A stretch of 64,000 nucleotides of DNA from Pelagicoccus sp. SDUM812003 (lineage in GTDB: Bacteria; Verrucomicrobiota; Verrucomicrobiia; Opitutales; Opitutaceae). Shown here in pieces: positions 50,449 through 59,056 of the stretch. Every line of letters starts with the position of its first letter. Within the stretch, counting starts at the first letter, position 1. A model generated the notes under the pieces. That model was not told the origin of the DNA. It did not search any database and saw only the letters and a list, made by a program, of their open reading frames with translations. The DNA lies in contig NZ_JARXHY010000011.1 of the NCBI RefSeq assembly GCF_031127815.1, positions 124,001-188,000 of the forward strand, in the 5' to 3' direction. The position numbers and the translations under genes are program-made.

Positions 50449-51771
50449 ATGGCCACTTTTAGCTCACTGCCCGGTTTTCGCGAATTCTACCCTGAGGACT
50501 ACGCTCAGCGTAAGCACATCTTCCAGATCTGGAGGCAGGTGGCGCGTCGTTTCAACTTCGCCGAATACGATGGCCCGGTGCTGGAGTCGCTGGAGCTGTT
50601 CACCACCAAGTCCGGTCCGGAGATCGAGAGCCAGCTCTTCTGTTTCGAGGACAAGGGCGGCCGCCAGGTCTCCCTGCGCCCCGAGCTGACGCCCTCGCTG
50701 GCTCGCATGGTGGCGGCGCGGGCCAACGGTCTGAAGCGACCGATCAAATGGTTCAGCATCGGCGACAACTTCCGTTACGAGCGCATGCAGAAGGGGCGGT
50801 TGCGCTGCTTCACCCAGCTCAACGTGGACATTCTTGGCGAAGCGGGCCCGTCTGCGGAAGTGGAGCTGATCGCCTTGATGATCTTCTCGTTGACCGGTTT
50901 TGGCCTGAATGAAGAGGACTTTTACGTGCGCCTGAGCGATCGCGATCTTTGGATGCTTTATTTGCGAGCGCTCGGCTACGAAGGCGATGCCATCGCGGCG
51001 GTCCTCGGGGTGGTCGACAAATGGGAGCGCATGCCGGAAGAAAAACTCGTGGCCATGCTGCAGGAGATCGCTGGCGACAAGGCGAACGAGCTGAAGGCGC
51101 AGATCGACGCGTTTCTGAAGATCGATTCGGTCGACGCCATTCGGGAGCGTTTCGCTTCTTTGCAGCTTTCGGAGGAAATCCAAGCGACGCTGGACCAGCG
51201 TCTGGCGGATTGGCGTCAGGTGCTCGATGGCTTGGCGGCCATGGGCTTGGGAGGGTTTGTGAAACTCGACCTGAGCATCGTGCGCGGATTGGCGTACTAT
51301 ACCGGTTTCGTCTTCGAGGCCTTCGACAAGAAGGGGGAGTTTCGGGCCCTGGCCGGTGGCGGACGCTACGACGCCTTGGTCAGAAAAATGGGTGGTCCGG
51401 ACATGCCAGCGGTTGGTTTCGGCATGGGCGACGTGGTGCTTGGCGAGCTGTTGAAAGCTCGCGGCAAGATGCCGGATTTCATCGATGCGATCGATTTTTT
51501 CGCGGTGGTCGGAGGCGACGCGGAAATGCAGGCGGCCCTGGCGGATGTGGCCTTGCTGCGCAGCGCTGGCTACAGCGTGGAGTATCAGCTCAAGCCGCAG
51601 GCGTTCGGCAAGCAGTTCAAAGCAGCTGCCAGCGCGGGTGCCCGTTTCGCCCTGATCTACGGTTCGGAGGAGCTGGAAAAGGGCGTGGTCAAGCTGCGAA
51701 ATCTGGCGGATCGCTCCGAAACCGACGTGCCGCACGCCCAGCTGCTCGAGGCGGCTCGGGATCTGATCTAG
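50449..51771 (+). CDS. hisS: Histidine--tRNA ligase, organellar/minor bacterial type
   Basis: 440 residues, class II synthetase. Motif 1 region at the N-terminus, RPELTPSLARM, motif 2 FRYERMQKGRLRCFTQLNVDILG and motif 3 GGGRYDALVRKMGG with PAVGFGMGDV near the end; anticodon-binding domain at about 345-440. The histidine-binding loop reads VRGLAYYTG with Ala282 where most bacterial HisRS have Asp (RGLDYY). The RGLAYYTG form is known to me from plant organellar-type HisRS, so this is probably the lineage's normal enzyme and not a degraded one. It is followed after 7 nt by a hydrolase gene. Confidence 0.92.
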   Translation: MATFSSLPGFREFYPEDYAQRKHIFQIWRQVARRFNFAEYDGPVLESLELFTTKSGPEIESQLFCFEDKGGRQVSLRPELTPSLARMVAARANGLKRPIKWFSIGDNFRYERMQKGRLRCFTQLNVDILGEAGPSAEVELIALMIFSLTGFGLNEEDFYVRLSDRDLWMLYLRALGYEGDAIAAVLGVVDKWERMPEEKLVAMLQEIAGDKANELKAQIDAFLKIDSVDAIRERFASLQLSEEIQATLDQRLADWRQVLDGLAAMGLGGFVKLDLSIVRGLAYYTGFVFEAFDKKGEFRALAGGGRYDALVRKMGGPDMPAVGFGMGDVVLGELLKARGKMPDFIDAIDFFAVVGGDAEMQAALADVALLRSAGYSVEYQLKPQAFGKQFKAAASAGARFALIYGSEELEKGVVKLRNLADRSETDVPHAQLLEAARDLI

Positions 51772-51778
51772 GACGCCC

Positions 51779-52600
51779 ATGAGAGAACGCGAGCAACGCA
51801 ATCCCTTGAACGGCTTGCTCGTGCTGATCGCGGTCAGCGTGCTGTTTTTCTACCTGTTCGCTCACCAGATCACCAACAAAGCGCTCTTCCAGCCGCGACC
51901 GACGAGCTATGAACTTTCCGAGACCGACGACTCGATCCGCCTGATCGAAGCCGAAGATGGCACGCAGCTCGCGGTTTTCTGGGCGCCGTCGCCTGGAGCG
52001 CGACGCACGGTTTTCTATTTCCACGGAAACGCTGAGGATCTGGGCGACATCGCTTTCATCCTCAACAACTACCGCCTGCAAGGGGTGAATGTGCTCGCCT
52101 ACGACTATCGCGACTATGGATTGTCCGAAGGCAAGCCCAGCGAGAAGCTGACCTACCGAGACGCGGAGACGGTGCTGGATTATGCGGTGAGCGCCTTGGG
52201 CGTCGATCCGCAGTCGGTCGTTTTCCACGGCCGGTCGCTGGGCGGAGGGATAGCGATGGAAATGGCGGTCCGGCGCCCAGCAGCGGGCCTGATTCTAGAA
52301 TCCACATTTCTGAGCGCCTACCGTATTTACCTGCCGCTCAAGTGGATGCCGGGAGACAAGTATGTGAACGCCTCCAAGGCGAAGAAGCTCAGCTGTCCCA
52401 CGCTGATCATTCATGGCCGGGAGGATCAAGTGGTACCCTTCGCTCATGGCGAGGAGCTGGCCAGGCTGCTGCCGGACGGACTCGGACGCACGCTTTGGAT
52501 CGAGGAGGCTGGACACAACGATGTCGCGACCCGAAAAGGGGCGACGTTTTGGGCGGGAATCAGAGGGTTTCTGATGTCTCTGAACGAGAGTGAAAAATAG
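51779..52600 (+). CDS. Membrane-anchored alpha/beta hydrolase (BEM46/YqkD-like)
   Basis: 273 residues. N-terminal anchor (LLVLIAVSVLFFYLFAHQI), oxyanion HGNAEDLGD, nucleophile elbow VFHGRSLGGGIAMEMA, Asp in IIHGREDQVVPF and catalytic His in EEAGHNDV. The layout is that of the serine hydrolase group containing BEM46 and YqkD, whose substrates are unknown. It begins 7 nt after hisS and is probably co-transcribed. The 174 nt to serA contain short GC-rich inverted repeats but no T-tailed terminator. Confidence 0.88.
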   Translation: MREREQRNPLNGLLVLIAVSVLFFYLFAHQITNKALFQPRPTSYELSETDDSIRLIEAEDGTQLAVFWAPSPGARRTVFYFHGNAEDLGDIAFILNNYRLQGVNVLAYDYRDYGLSEGKPSEKLTYRDAETVLDYAVSALGVDPQSVVFHGRSLGGGIAMEMAVRRPAAGLILESTFLSAYRIYLPLKWMPGDKYVNASKAKKLSCPTLIIHGREDQVVPFAHGEELARLLPDGLGRTLWIEEAGHNDVATRKGATFWAGIRGFLMSLNESEK

Positions 52601-52774
52601 GTAGCGAGCGTCGTCTCGACGGTCAGTTTTCCGACCGCGAACGCCTGCGCGAGACCGCTGGCGCGCCCTCCCGTATTTGGGAATGACTCGCCTCTGGAAA
52701 ACGAGTCCGCAAGTACCCCATTCTATATTTGCTTTTTGGAAGGCATCACTTTTGATGGGCACTCTTTTTTTCCG

Positions 52775-54373
52775 ATGAAAATCCTAGTAGCAGACAAAAT
52801 ATCGTCCATTGGGGTAGACTTCCTAAAACAGCAGGAAGGATTCGAAGTCGTAGAAGCCTACGGCACCTATAAGGACGATTACTCGAAATTTCTGGAGCTC
52901 GCCAAGGGTGCCGCTGCGATCATCGTTCGTAGCGATTCCAAGGTGACCCGCGAAGTCATCGAGACGGCTGGCTCCTCCCTCAAGGCCATCGGCCGCGCGG
53001 GGGTAGGTGTGGATAACATCGATTCCGAAGCCGCGACCGACTATGGCGTCGTGGTCATGAACACTCCGGGCGGAAACACCATCGCCACCGCGGAGCTCAC
53101 CTTTACGCACATGCTTTGCGGAGCTCGTCCTCTCGCCCAGGCCGCCCAGTCCATGCGCGAAGGGCGTTGGGACCGAAAGATCTACGGCGGTAGCGAGCTT
53201 TTTCGCAAGACCCTCGGCATCTGCGGCATGGGCCGCATCGGGGCCGAAGTGGCCAAGCGGGCCAAGGCCTTTGGCATGACCGTGCTCGGCTACGATCCTT
53301 ATCTGACCGCCGCCAAGGCGGAGGCGCTCGGCGTGAAGCAAGTGGATCTCGAGGAGCTGTTCCGCCAGGCCGACTACATCACCGTGCACATGCCGTTGAC
53401 CGATGCCACCCGCGACATGATCGACGACAAGGCCATCGCGATGATGAAGGACGGAGTGCGTCTCTTCAATTGCGCCCGTGGCGGTATCATCAACGAAGAC
53501 GCCTTGCTCAAGGGACTGGAAAGCGGCAAGGTCGCCGCAGCGGGTCTCGACGTTTATGTCAGCGAACCGCCAGCGGAAGATCATCCGTTTCGCGCTCAGA
53601 AAAATCTCAACCTCACGCCTCACCTCGGAGCTTCGACCGAAGAAGCTCAGGAAAGCGTGGGACTGGAAATCGCGGAGTGCGTGACCAGCGTCCTGACCGG
53701 TGGCGGCATCAGCAACGCTATCAACATGCCCTCGCTCGACGCTCAGACGCTCAAGACCGTCGGACCGTACCTCGAGCTCTGCTCGGCCCTCGGTTCCTTG
53801 GTGCAGCAGCTTGCCCTCGACAAGGTGGAGAAGGTGAAGATCACCTACTCCGGCAAGATCGTCGATCTGGACGCCAACTCGCTAACGCGCGGTATCCTCA
53901 AGGGCTACCTCAAGGAGGTGAGCAGCAATGTGAACTTCGTAAACGCCCTCGTCATCATGGAGCGCCTCGGGCTGCAGGTGGATGTCCTGAAGTCCTCGGA
54001 AGAAGTGGACTACACCGAGCTCATCAAGGTCGAGGCGGTGTGCGGAAATGGAGAGAGCGTATCCGCGGAGGGCACCCTCATCGGCAAGGGCAATTCCCCG
54101 CGAATCGTGTCCGTCAATGGCCGCGAAGTGGAAGTCGAGCCGCATGGCTGCATGCTGGTCATCGCCAATAGCGACGAGCTCGGCATCGTGGGCAAGATCG
54201 GCAGCATCATGGGCAAGGACGGTGTAAACATCGCCGGCATGTCTCTCAGCCGCAACGAAGTGGGCGGAATCGCCCTCAACATCGCCACCTTGGACAGCGA
54301 TCCAAGCGATGCGGCGATGGAGGAGATCCGATCCATCGCTGCGATCAAGCAGGCGAAGATCGTCCACTTGTAG
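52775..54373 (+). CDS. serA: D-3-phosphoglycerate dehydrogenase
   Basis: 532 residues, the long form. Substrate-binding N-terminus (KILVADKISSIGVDFLKQQ); NAD domain with GICGMGRIGAEVAKRAKAFGM; catalytic Arg-Glu-His region VRLFNCARGGIINE and LTPHLGAST; an intervening ASB domain; and a C-terminal ACT domain (DELGIVGKIGSIMGKDGVNIAGMSL), usually the serine-feedback site. It starts serine synthesis from 3-phosphoglycerate. ATG 52775 matches the family N-terminus; 52736 is an alternative. TATATT at 52724-52729 could be a -10 element. Opens the run serA-plsY-hom-lysC-thrC-cimA. Confidence 0.95.
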   Translation: MKILVADKISSIGVDFLKQQEGFEVVEAYGTYKDDYSKFLELAKGAAAIIVRSDSKVTREVIETAGSSLKAIGRAGVGVDNIDSEAATDYGVVVMNTPGGNTIATAELTFTHMLCGARPLAQAAQSMREGRWDRKIYGGSELFRKTLGICGMGRIGAEVAKRAKAFGMTVLGYDPYLTAAKAEALGVKQVDLEELFRQADYITVHMPLTDATRDMIDDKAIAMMKDGVRLFNCARGGIINEDALLKGLESGKVAAAGLDVYVSEPPAEDHPFRAQKNLNLTPHLGASTEEAQESVGLEIAECVTSVLTGGGISNAINMPSLDAQTLKTVGPYLELCSALGSLVQQLALDKVEKVKITYSGKIVDLDANSLTRGILKGYLKEVSSNVNFVNALVIMERLGLQVDVLKSSEEVDYTELIKVEAVCGNGESVSAEGTLIGKGNSPRIVSVNGREVEVEPHGCMLVIANSDELGIVGKIGSIMGKDGVNIAGMSLSRNEVGGIALNIATLDSDPSDAAMEEIRSIAAIKQAKIVHL

Positions 54374-54392
54374 TGGTCGGTTCGATACACGA

Positions 54393-55043
54393 ATGTCCAT
54401 CGACGCGATAGATGCCATTTCGGCCGCAGGAGCAGGGTACCTCATCGGTTCCCTGCCTTTTGGCTTTTGGGTAGCGAAGGCGAACGGGGTCGACATCTTT
54501 TCTGTCGGCAGCCGAAATCCCGGAGCGACCAACGTCAAGCGCTGCGTGGGCAAGCGGGCGGGAAACCTCGTGTTCCTGTTGGATGCGTTGAAGGGCTTTC
54601 TCGCCACCGCATGGCCTATCGTTATCCTGTCTGCCCATTTTGGATACGGACTGGTCGGACTGGTCTTCGCGGTCCTTGGTCATTCCTTTTCCCTCTTTAC
54701 CCGGTTTCGGGGCGGCAAGGGCGTGGCGACCATGCTTGGCGGCGTGGTAGCCTTGATGCCTTGGGCGGCCCTAGTGGGCGTGGCAGTTTGGCTAGCGGTT
54801 TTCTATGGCTCTCGCTACGTCTCGCTGGCCTCGATCTGCTTGGCGATCAGCCTGCCGATTACCAATCTCGTGATGAATGCCCCAGCAACCATCACCTGGG
54901 TGTCGCTCGCGCTCGCGGCGTTGGTGATTGTTCGTCACAAGGAAAACATCGTTCGTCTGATGAAGGGCGAAGAAAATCGATTTGAAAAGAAGTCCTCCAA
55001 GAAGACGGCGACGTCTTCGGTGATTGGAGGCAAGCAAAGCTAA
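54393..55043 (+). CDS. plsY: Acyl-phosphate:glycerol-3-phosphate acyltransferase PlsY
   Basis: 216 residues with about five membrane helices. Family signatures: GYLIGSLPFGFWVAK, SRNPGATNVKR (motif 1), GHSFSLFTRFRGGKGVAT (motif 2) and VIVRHKENIVRLMKGEENRF (motif 3). It transfers the acyl group from acyl phosphate to glycerol 3-phosphate, the first step in phospholipid synthesis. The ATG at 54393 is 19 nt after the serA stop; the frame is open upstream inside serA but unrelated there. Its stop abuts the hom ATG. A phospholipid gene inside an amino-acid run is unusual but shows tight coupling. Confidence 0.94.
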   Translation: MSIDAIDAISAAGAGYLIGSLPFGFWVAKANGVDIFSVGSRNPGATNVKRCVGKRAGNLVFLLDALKGFLATAWPIVILSAHFGYGLVGLVFAVLGHSFSLFTRFRGGKGVATMLGGVVALMPWAALVGVAVWLAVFYGSRYVSLASICLAISLPITNLVMNAPATITWVSLALAALVIVRHKENIVRLMKGEENRFEKKSSKKTATSSVIGGKQS

Positions 55044-56363
55044 ATGAGCGAACGTGTGATAAAAGTAGGACTCTGTGGTTTCGGGGTCGTAGGGCAGGGC
55101 GTTTTCAACTACCTGCGAAGTCGTCAGGACCTATTGTCCGACAGAATTGGTGCTCGCTTGGAGGTTTCTCGTATTGCGGTTCGTGATACGAAGAAGAAGC
55201 GGGACTTCGACTACGACGAGAGCATGCTGACCACCGATCCTCTCTCGATCGCGACGGACCCTGAAGTGGACGTCGTCTGTGAACTGATGGGCGGAACGGG
55301 CGTCGCTCTCGATGTCAGCATCGCTGCTTTGGAAGCTGGCAAAATCCTGGTCACCGCCAACAAAGCTCTCCTGTGCGACCACGGCGAAGCGGTTTTCGCT
55401 GCGGCGAAGCGTGGCGGTGGACAGCTGTTTTTCGAGGCCAGCGTCGCGGGTGGCATCCCGGTGATCAAGGCTCTCAAGGACAGTCTGGTCGTCAACCGTT
55501 TCAGCAGCATATACGGGATTCTCAACGGAACCTCTAACTACATCCTCACTCGCATGACCAACGAGGGCGCCACGTATCAGGAAATCCTGACGGAAGCCAA
55601 GGCCTTAGGCTATGCGGAAGCTGACGAGTCGCTCGATGTCGATGGCATCGACGCCGCTCACAAGGCGGTGGTCCTGGCCTATCTAGCCCACGGTCGCTGG
55701 GTGCCGTTCAAGGATTTGCTGGTGGAAGGCGTCTCCGAGGTGACGCAGGATGATATCCAGTTTGCCAAGGACAACGGCTATGCGGTCAAGCTGCTGGCGG
55801 TGATCGATGTCGCTCACGCTTCCGGCAAACTCTACATTTCCATCCTGCCGACGCTCGTATCCAAAAAGACTTCGCTAGGGTCGGTCGATGGCGTGTTCAA
55901 CGCGGTGTCGATTCATGGCGACGTGGTGGGCGAAACCGTTTACATCGGGCCGGGCGCCGGTCGTGACGCGACCGCAAGCTCCGTGATCGCTGACATCGTC
56001 GATGGGGCCAAGCTGCTGGTCAATGGTGGAGCCGAGACCTTCGTGGATCCGGCGCCTCGGGGCGGCGACGCCATCGAGCTGGCGGAACCGGAGGAAATCG
56101 AATCCCGCTACTATGTCCGCCTGCAGGTTTTGGACAAGCCAGGCGTCATGGCCGAGGTCGCTTCCTTGTTGGCCAGCCACAAGGTCAGTCTCGCCAGCGT
56201 CACGCAAAAGGAGGTCGGAGAAGGGGCGGAGTCCGCGACTTTGATCGTCACCACCCACATGACCAATGAAAAAGCGATTTTGGACTCCGTAAAAAGCTTG
56301 GCCGAAAGTCCGAGCGTGACCGCTAAACCGTTTTGCATGCCGATCAGCGGCATCGAGAAATAG
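55044..56363 (+). CDS. hom: Homoserine dehydrogenase with ACT domain
   Basis: 439 residues. NAD(P) loop LCGFGVVGQGVFNYL; CELMGGTGVALD; the catalytic region GILNGTSNYILTRM and YAEADESLDVDGIDAAHKA; C-terminal ACT domain (YYVRLQVLDKPGVMAEVASLL), which typically gives threonine feedback. It reduces aspartate semialdehyde to homoserine. The ATG directly follows the plsY stop, so translation is coupled. Confidence 0.95.
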   Translation: MSERVIKVGLCGFGVVGQGVFNYLRSRQDLLSDRIGARLEVSRIAVRDTKKKRDFDYDESMLTTDPLSIATDPEVDVVCELMGGTGVALDVSIAALEAGKILVTANKALLCDHGEAVFAAAKRGGGQLFFEASVAGGIPVIKALKDSLVVNRFSSIYGILNGTSNYILTRMTNEGATYQEILTEAKALGYAEADESLDVDGIDAAHKAVVLAYLAHGRWVPFKDLLVEGVSEVTQDDIQFAKDNGYAVKLLAVIDVAHASGKLYISILPTLVSKKTSLGSVDGVFNAVSIHGDVVGETVYIGPGAGRDATASSVIADIVDGAKLLVNGGAETFVDPAPRGGDAIELAEPEEIESRYYVRLQVLDKPGVMAEVASLLASHKVSLASVTQKEVGEGAESATLIVTTHMTNEKAILDSVKSLAESPSVTAKPFCMPISGIEK

Positions 56364-56393
56364 CCCGTATCCAACCGTTAGAGACGCTAGACA

Positions 56394-57614
56394 ATGGCTC
56401 GTATCGTAAAGAAATTTGGTGGCACCTCGGTGGGTGATGTCGATCGCATCAAGAATGTGGCGAACATCATTCGCGAGGATGTCGAACAAGGGCATCAGGT
56501 TGCGGTGGTCGTGTCCGCTCGATCGGGCGTGACCAACGAATTGATCGCTCGCGCGAAAGCGATCAACGAAAACCCGAACGACCGCGAGATGGACGTGCTG
56601 CTAGCGGTGGGCGAGCAGGAGACCATCGCTCTCGCTGCCATGGCCTTGCACGCGTTGGGCATCGAAGCCATCTCCATGACCGGAGCGCAAGCTGGCATCA
56701 AGACCGACCCGTTCCACACTCGGGCTCGCATCGTCAGCATGGATTGCGAGAAGATCGAAGCCCACCTCAACTCCGGGAGCGTGGTCATCGTGGCCGGTTT
56801 CCAAGGGGTGAACGAAGAGGGCACCACCACCACGCTCGGCCGCGGCGGTTCGGACCTTTCGGCGGTGGCGCTCGCCAGTGGCTTGAATGCCGATCTCTGC
56901 CAGATCTACACCGACGTCGATGGCGTCTACACTGCCGATCCGCGCATCGTGCCGCTCGCTAAGAAAATTCCGGAAATCAGCTACGAGGAAATGCTCGAGC
57001 TCGCCAGTCTCGGAACCAAGGTCATGCAGGCCCGTTCCGTAGAGTTCGCAAACAAGTATAACGTCGTATTCGAAGTACGCAGCAGTTTTGACACCTCAAT
57101 CCCAGGGACAATCGTGAAACAAGAAGTAAGCTCAATGGAAGACGTCGTGGTACGCGGCGTGGCGCTCGACCGCAACCAGGCCAAGATCATGGTGACGAAC
57201 ATTCCGGACAAGCCTGGATCGGCAGCCCAGATTTTCGAGGCCTTGGGCAAGGCGAACGTCATCGTCGACATGATCGTGCAGAACTTGGGTAGAAATGGGG
57301 TGGCCAATCTCACCTTCACGGTGCCTCGCGACGATTCGAAACGCTCGCTCGACGCGGTCGAGCACGTGCTCAAGAAGCTGGGTGGCGGCGAAGTCGCGGT
57401 ATTTGGCGACATCGTCAAGCTTTCTGTAGTGGGAATTGGGATGCGCAGCCATTCCGGCGTGGCCAGCAAGCTTTTCTCCGCTCTGGCGGAGGCCAAGGCG
57501 AATATCCAGATTATCAGCACGTCCGAGATCAAGATCTCCGTGGTGATCGATGAAGATGGGGCGGAAGACGCCACGCGAATCGTTCATTCCGCTTTCGGTT
57601 TGGACAAGGAGTAA
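56394..57614 (+). CDS. lysC: Aspartate kinase with possible internal beta-subunit start
   Basis: 406 residues. VKKFGGTSVGDVDRI, the GRGGSDLSAVALAS segment, the DVDGVYTADPRIV region and two ACT domains (LDRNQAKIMVTNIPDKPGSAAQIFEALG; VVGIGMRSHSGVASKLFSALAEAKANIQIISTSE, read in parts). It phosphorylates aspartate at the head of the Lys/Thr/Met pathways. In Bacillus and Corynebacterium enzymes of this size a beta subunit is translated from an internal start. The corresponding Met248 is present here (ATG 57135) after a short A+T-rich codon stretch (57045-57135); no strong Shine-Dalgarno is visible. Follows hom by 30 nt. Confidence 0.94.
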   Translation: MARIVKKFGGTSVGDVDRIKNVANIIREDVEQGHQVAVVVSARSGVTNELIARAKAINENPNDREMDVLLAVGEQETIALAAMALHALGIEAISMTGAQAGIKTDPFHTRARIVSMDCEKIEAHLNSGSVVIVAGFQGVNEEGTTTTLGRGGSDLSAVALASGLNADLCQIYTDVDGVYTADPRIVPLAKKIPEISYEEMLELASLGTKVMQARSVEFANKYNVVFEVRSSFDTSIPGTIVKQEVSSMEDVVVRGVALDRNQAKIMVTNIPDKPGSAAQIFEALGKANVIVDMIVQNLGRNGVANLTFTVPRDDSKRSLDAVEHVLKKLGGGEVAVFGDIVKLSVVGIGMRSHSGVASKLFSALAEAKANIQIISTSEIKISVVIDEDGAEDATRIVHSAFGLDKE

Positions 57615-57663
57615 GATGAACGCTGGGCGCCGGTCGGCGATTTAGCGTCAATGATATCGGAAA

Positions 57664-59025
57664 ATGAAGTTCGTTAGCACACGAGGACAGACGGAGCCGC
57701 ACAGCTTTTCGGAAGCGGTGCGCATCGGCTTGGCGCCGGACAAGGGATTGTTCGTTCCGGAAGAGCTTCCGGATCTGGGTCAGGAAATGCTGAGCTGGCA
57801 AGGAAAGACGTATCCGGAACTTTGCTACGAGTTTTTCAAGCATTTCGCCACCGACATCCCGAGCGACGAGCTCAAAGCCCTCGTCGAAACCGCCTACAGC
57901 CGCTTCGATCATCCGGACCACGCTCCGCTGGTGAAACTTTCCGATAAGCTCTACGTGCTGGAGCTCTTTCATGGGCCAACGCTAGCGTTCAAGGATTTCG
58001 CTTTGCAGCTGCTCGGTTGCCTCTACGAGCGTCAGGTCGCTCAGTCGGGCCAAGGTATCAACGTGCTGGGGGCGACCTCAGGCGACACTGGAGCTGCGGC
58101 GATCAATGGACTGCTCGGCAAGAAAGGCGTGAACATTTTCATCCTGTATCCAGACGGGCGTGTTTCGCCGCTGCAGGAACGGCAGATGACCTGCTTGGAG
58201 GAGGAAAACGTTTTTCCGCTGGCGATCAAAGGGAGTTTCGACGACGCCCAGGCTGCCTTGAAGGAGGTTTTCGGAGACAAGGACTTCAGCCGGGAGGTGC
58301 ATCTGTCGGCCGTGAACTCCATCAACCTCGCCCGCATCCTCGCCCAGTGCGTCTACTACATCTACGCTTGGCTGAAGCTGCCTGCGGAATCCCGCGATCG
58401 AGCGACCTTCGTCGTGCCGACCGGAAACTTCGGAAACGTGCTCGCTGGCTGGCTGGCGTCACGCATGGGTATGGTGGTCGACGGCTTTCGGGTGGCGACC
58501 AACCAGAACGACATTTTGCACCGATTCTTTTCCGCTGGAGACTATTCGCTGGGCGCTGTGCAGCCTAGCCACGCTCCTTCGATGGACATCCAAGTCGCGT
58601 CGAACTTCGAGCGCTTTCTCTACTTTTCGCTGGGCGGCAATGCCGAGATGACTCGTGAGATCATGGAAGGCTTCAAAAAGGATGGCGCCTTTCAGGTCGG
58701 TGGCATGGCCATCACGGAGTTTATGACCAGCTCGCGCATGGACGACGCTGAAATCGCGGAGACCATAACACGCGTGTATAAGGAATTTGGTTACGTTTCC
58801 GATCCTCATACCGCCTGCGGCTTCAAGGACATCGATCATCTGGAGCCGGCGATCGTTCTTTCCACGGCCCACCCGGCCAAGTTTCCCGACGTGGTGGAGG
58901 CATGCACGGGAATCTCTCCCACCCACGCTAGCCTCGAGGCTCTGAAAGCGAAGGACGTGCAGAAGTACTCCGTCGAGCCCACCGAACAGGCGATCAAGGC
59001 GTTCATTCGCAATCACCAAGCTTAG
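57664..59025 (+). CDS. thrC: Threonine synthase
   Basis: 453 residues, PLP-dependent. FVSTRGQTEPHSFSEAVRIGLAPDKGLFVPE is the long-form N-terminus, LFHGPTLAFKDFALQLLG holds the PLP lysine, GATSGDTGAAAINGL binds phosphate, and VPTGNFGNVLAGW completes the fold. It converts O-phosphohomoserine to threonine. With hom and lysC it covers most of the threonine branch; thrB (homoserine kinase) and asd are not in the window. Follows lysC by 49 nt and precedes cimA by 31 nt. Confidence 0.95.
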   Translation: MKFVSTRGQTEPHSFSEAVRIGLAPDKGLFVPEELPDLGQEMLSWQGKTYPELCYEFFKHFATDIPSDELKALVETAYSRFDHPDHAPLVKLSDKLYVLELFHGPTLAFKDFALQLLGCLYERQVAQSGQGINVLGATSGDTGAAAINGLLGKKGVNIFILYPDGRVSPLQERQMTCLEEENVFPLAIKGSFDDAQAALKEVFGDKDFSREVHLSAVNSINLARILAQCVYYIYAWLKLPAESRDRATFVVPTGNFGNVLAGWLASRMGMVVDGFRVATNQNDILHRFFSAGDYSLGAVQPSHAPSMDIQVASNFERFLYFSLGGNAEMTREIMEGFKKDGAFQVGGMAITEFMTSSRMDDAEIAETITRVYKEFGYVSDPHTACGFKDIDHLEPAIVLSTAHPAKFPDVVEACTGISPTHASLEALKAKDVQKYSVEPTEQAIKAFIRNHQA

Positions 59026-59056
59026 CTTTTTACCAAGAAACTCCTCACAGACCATC

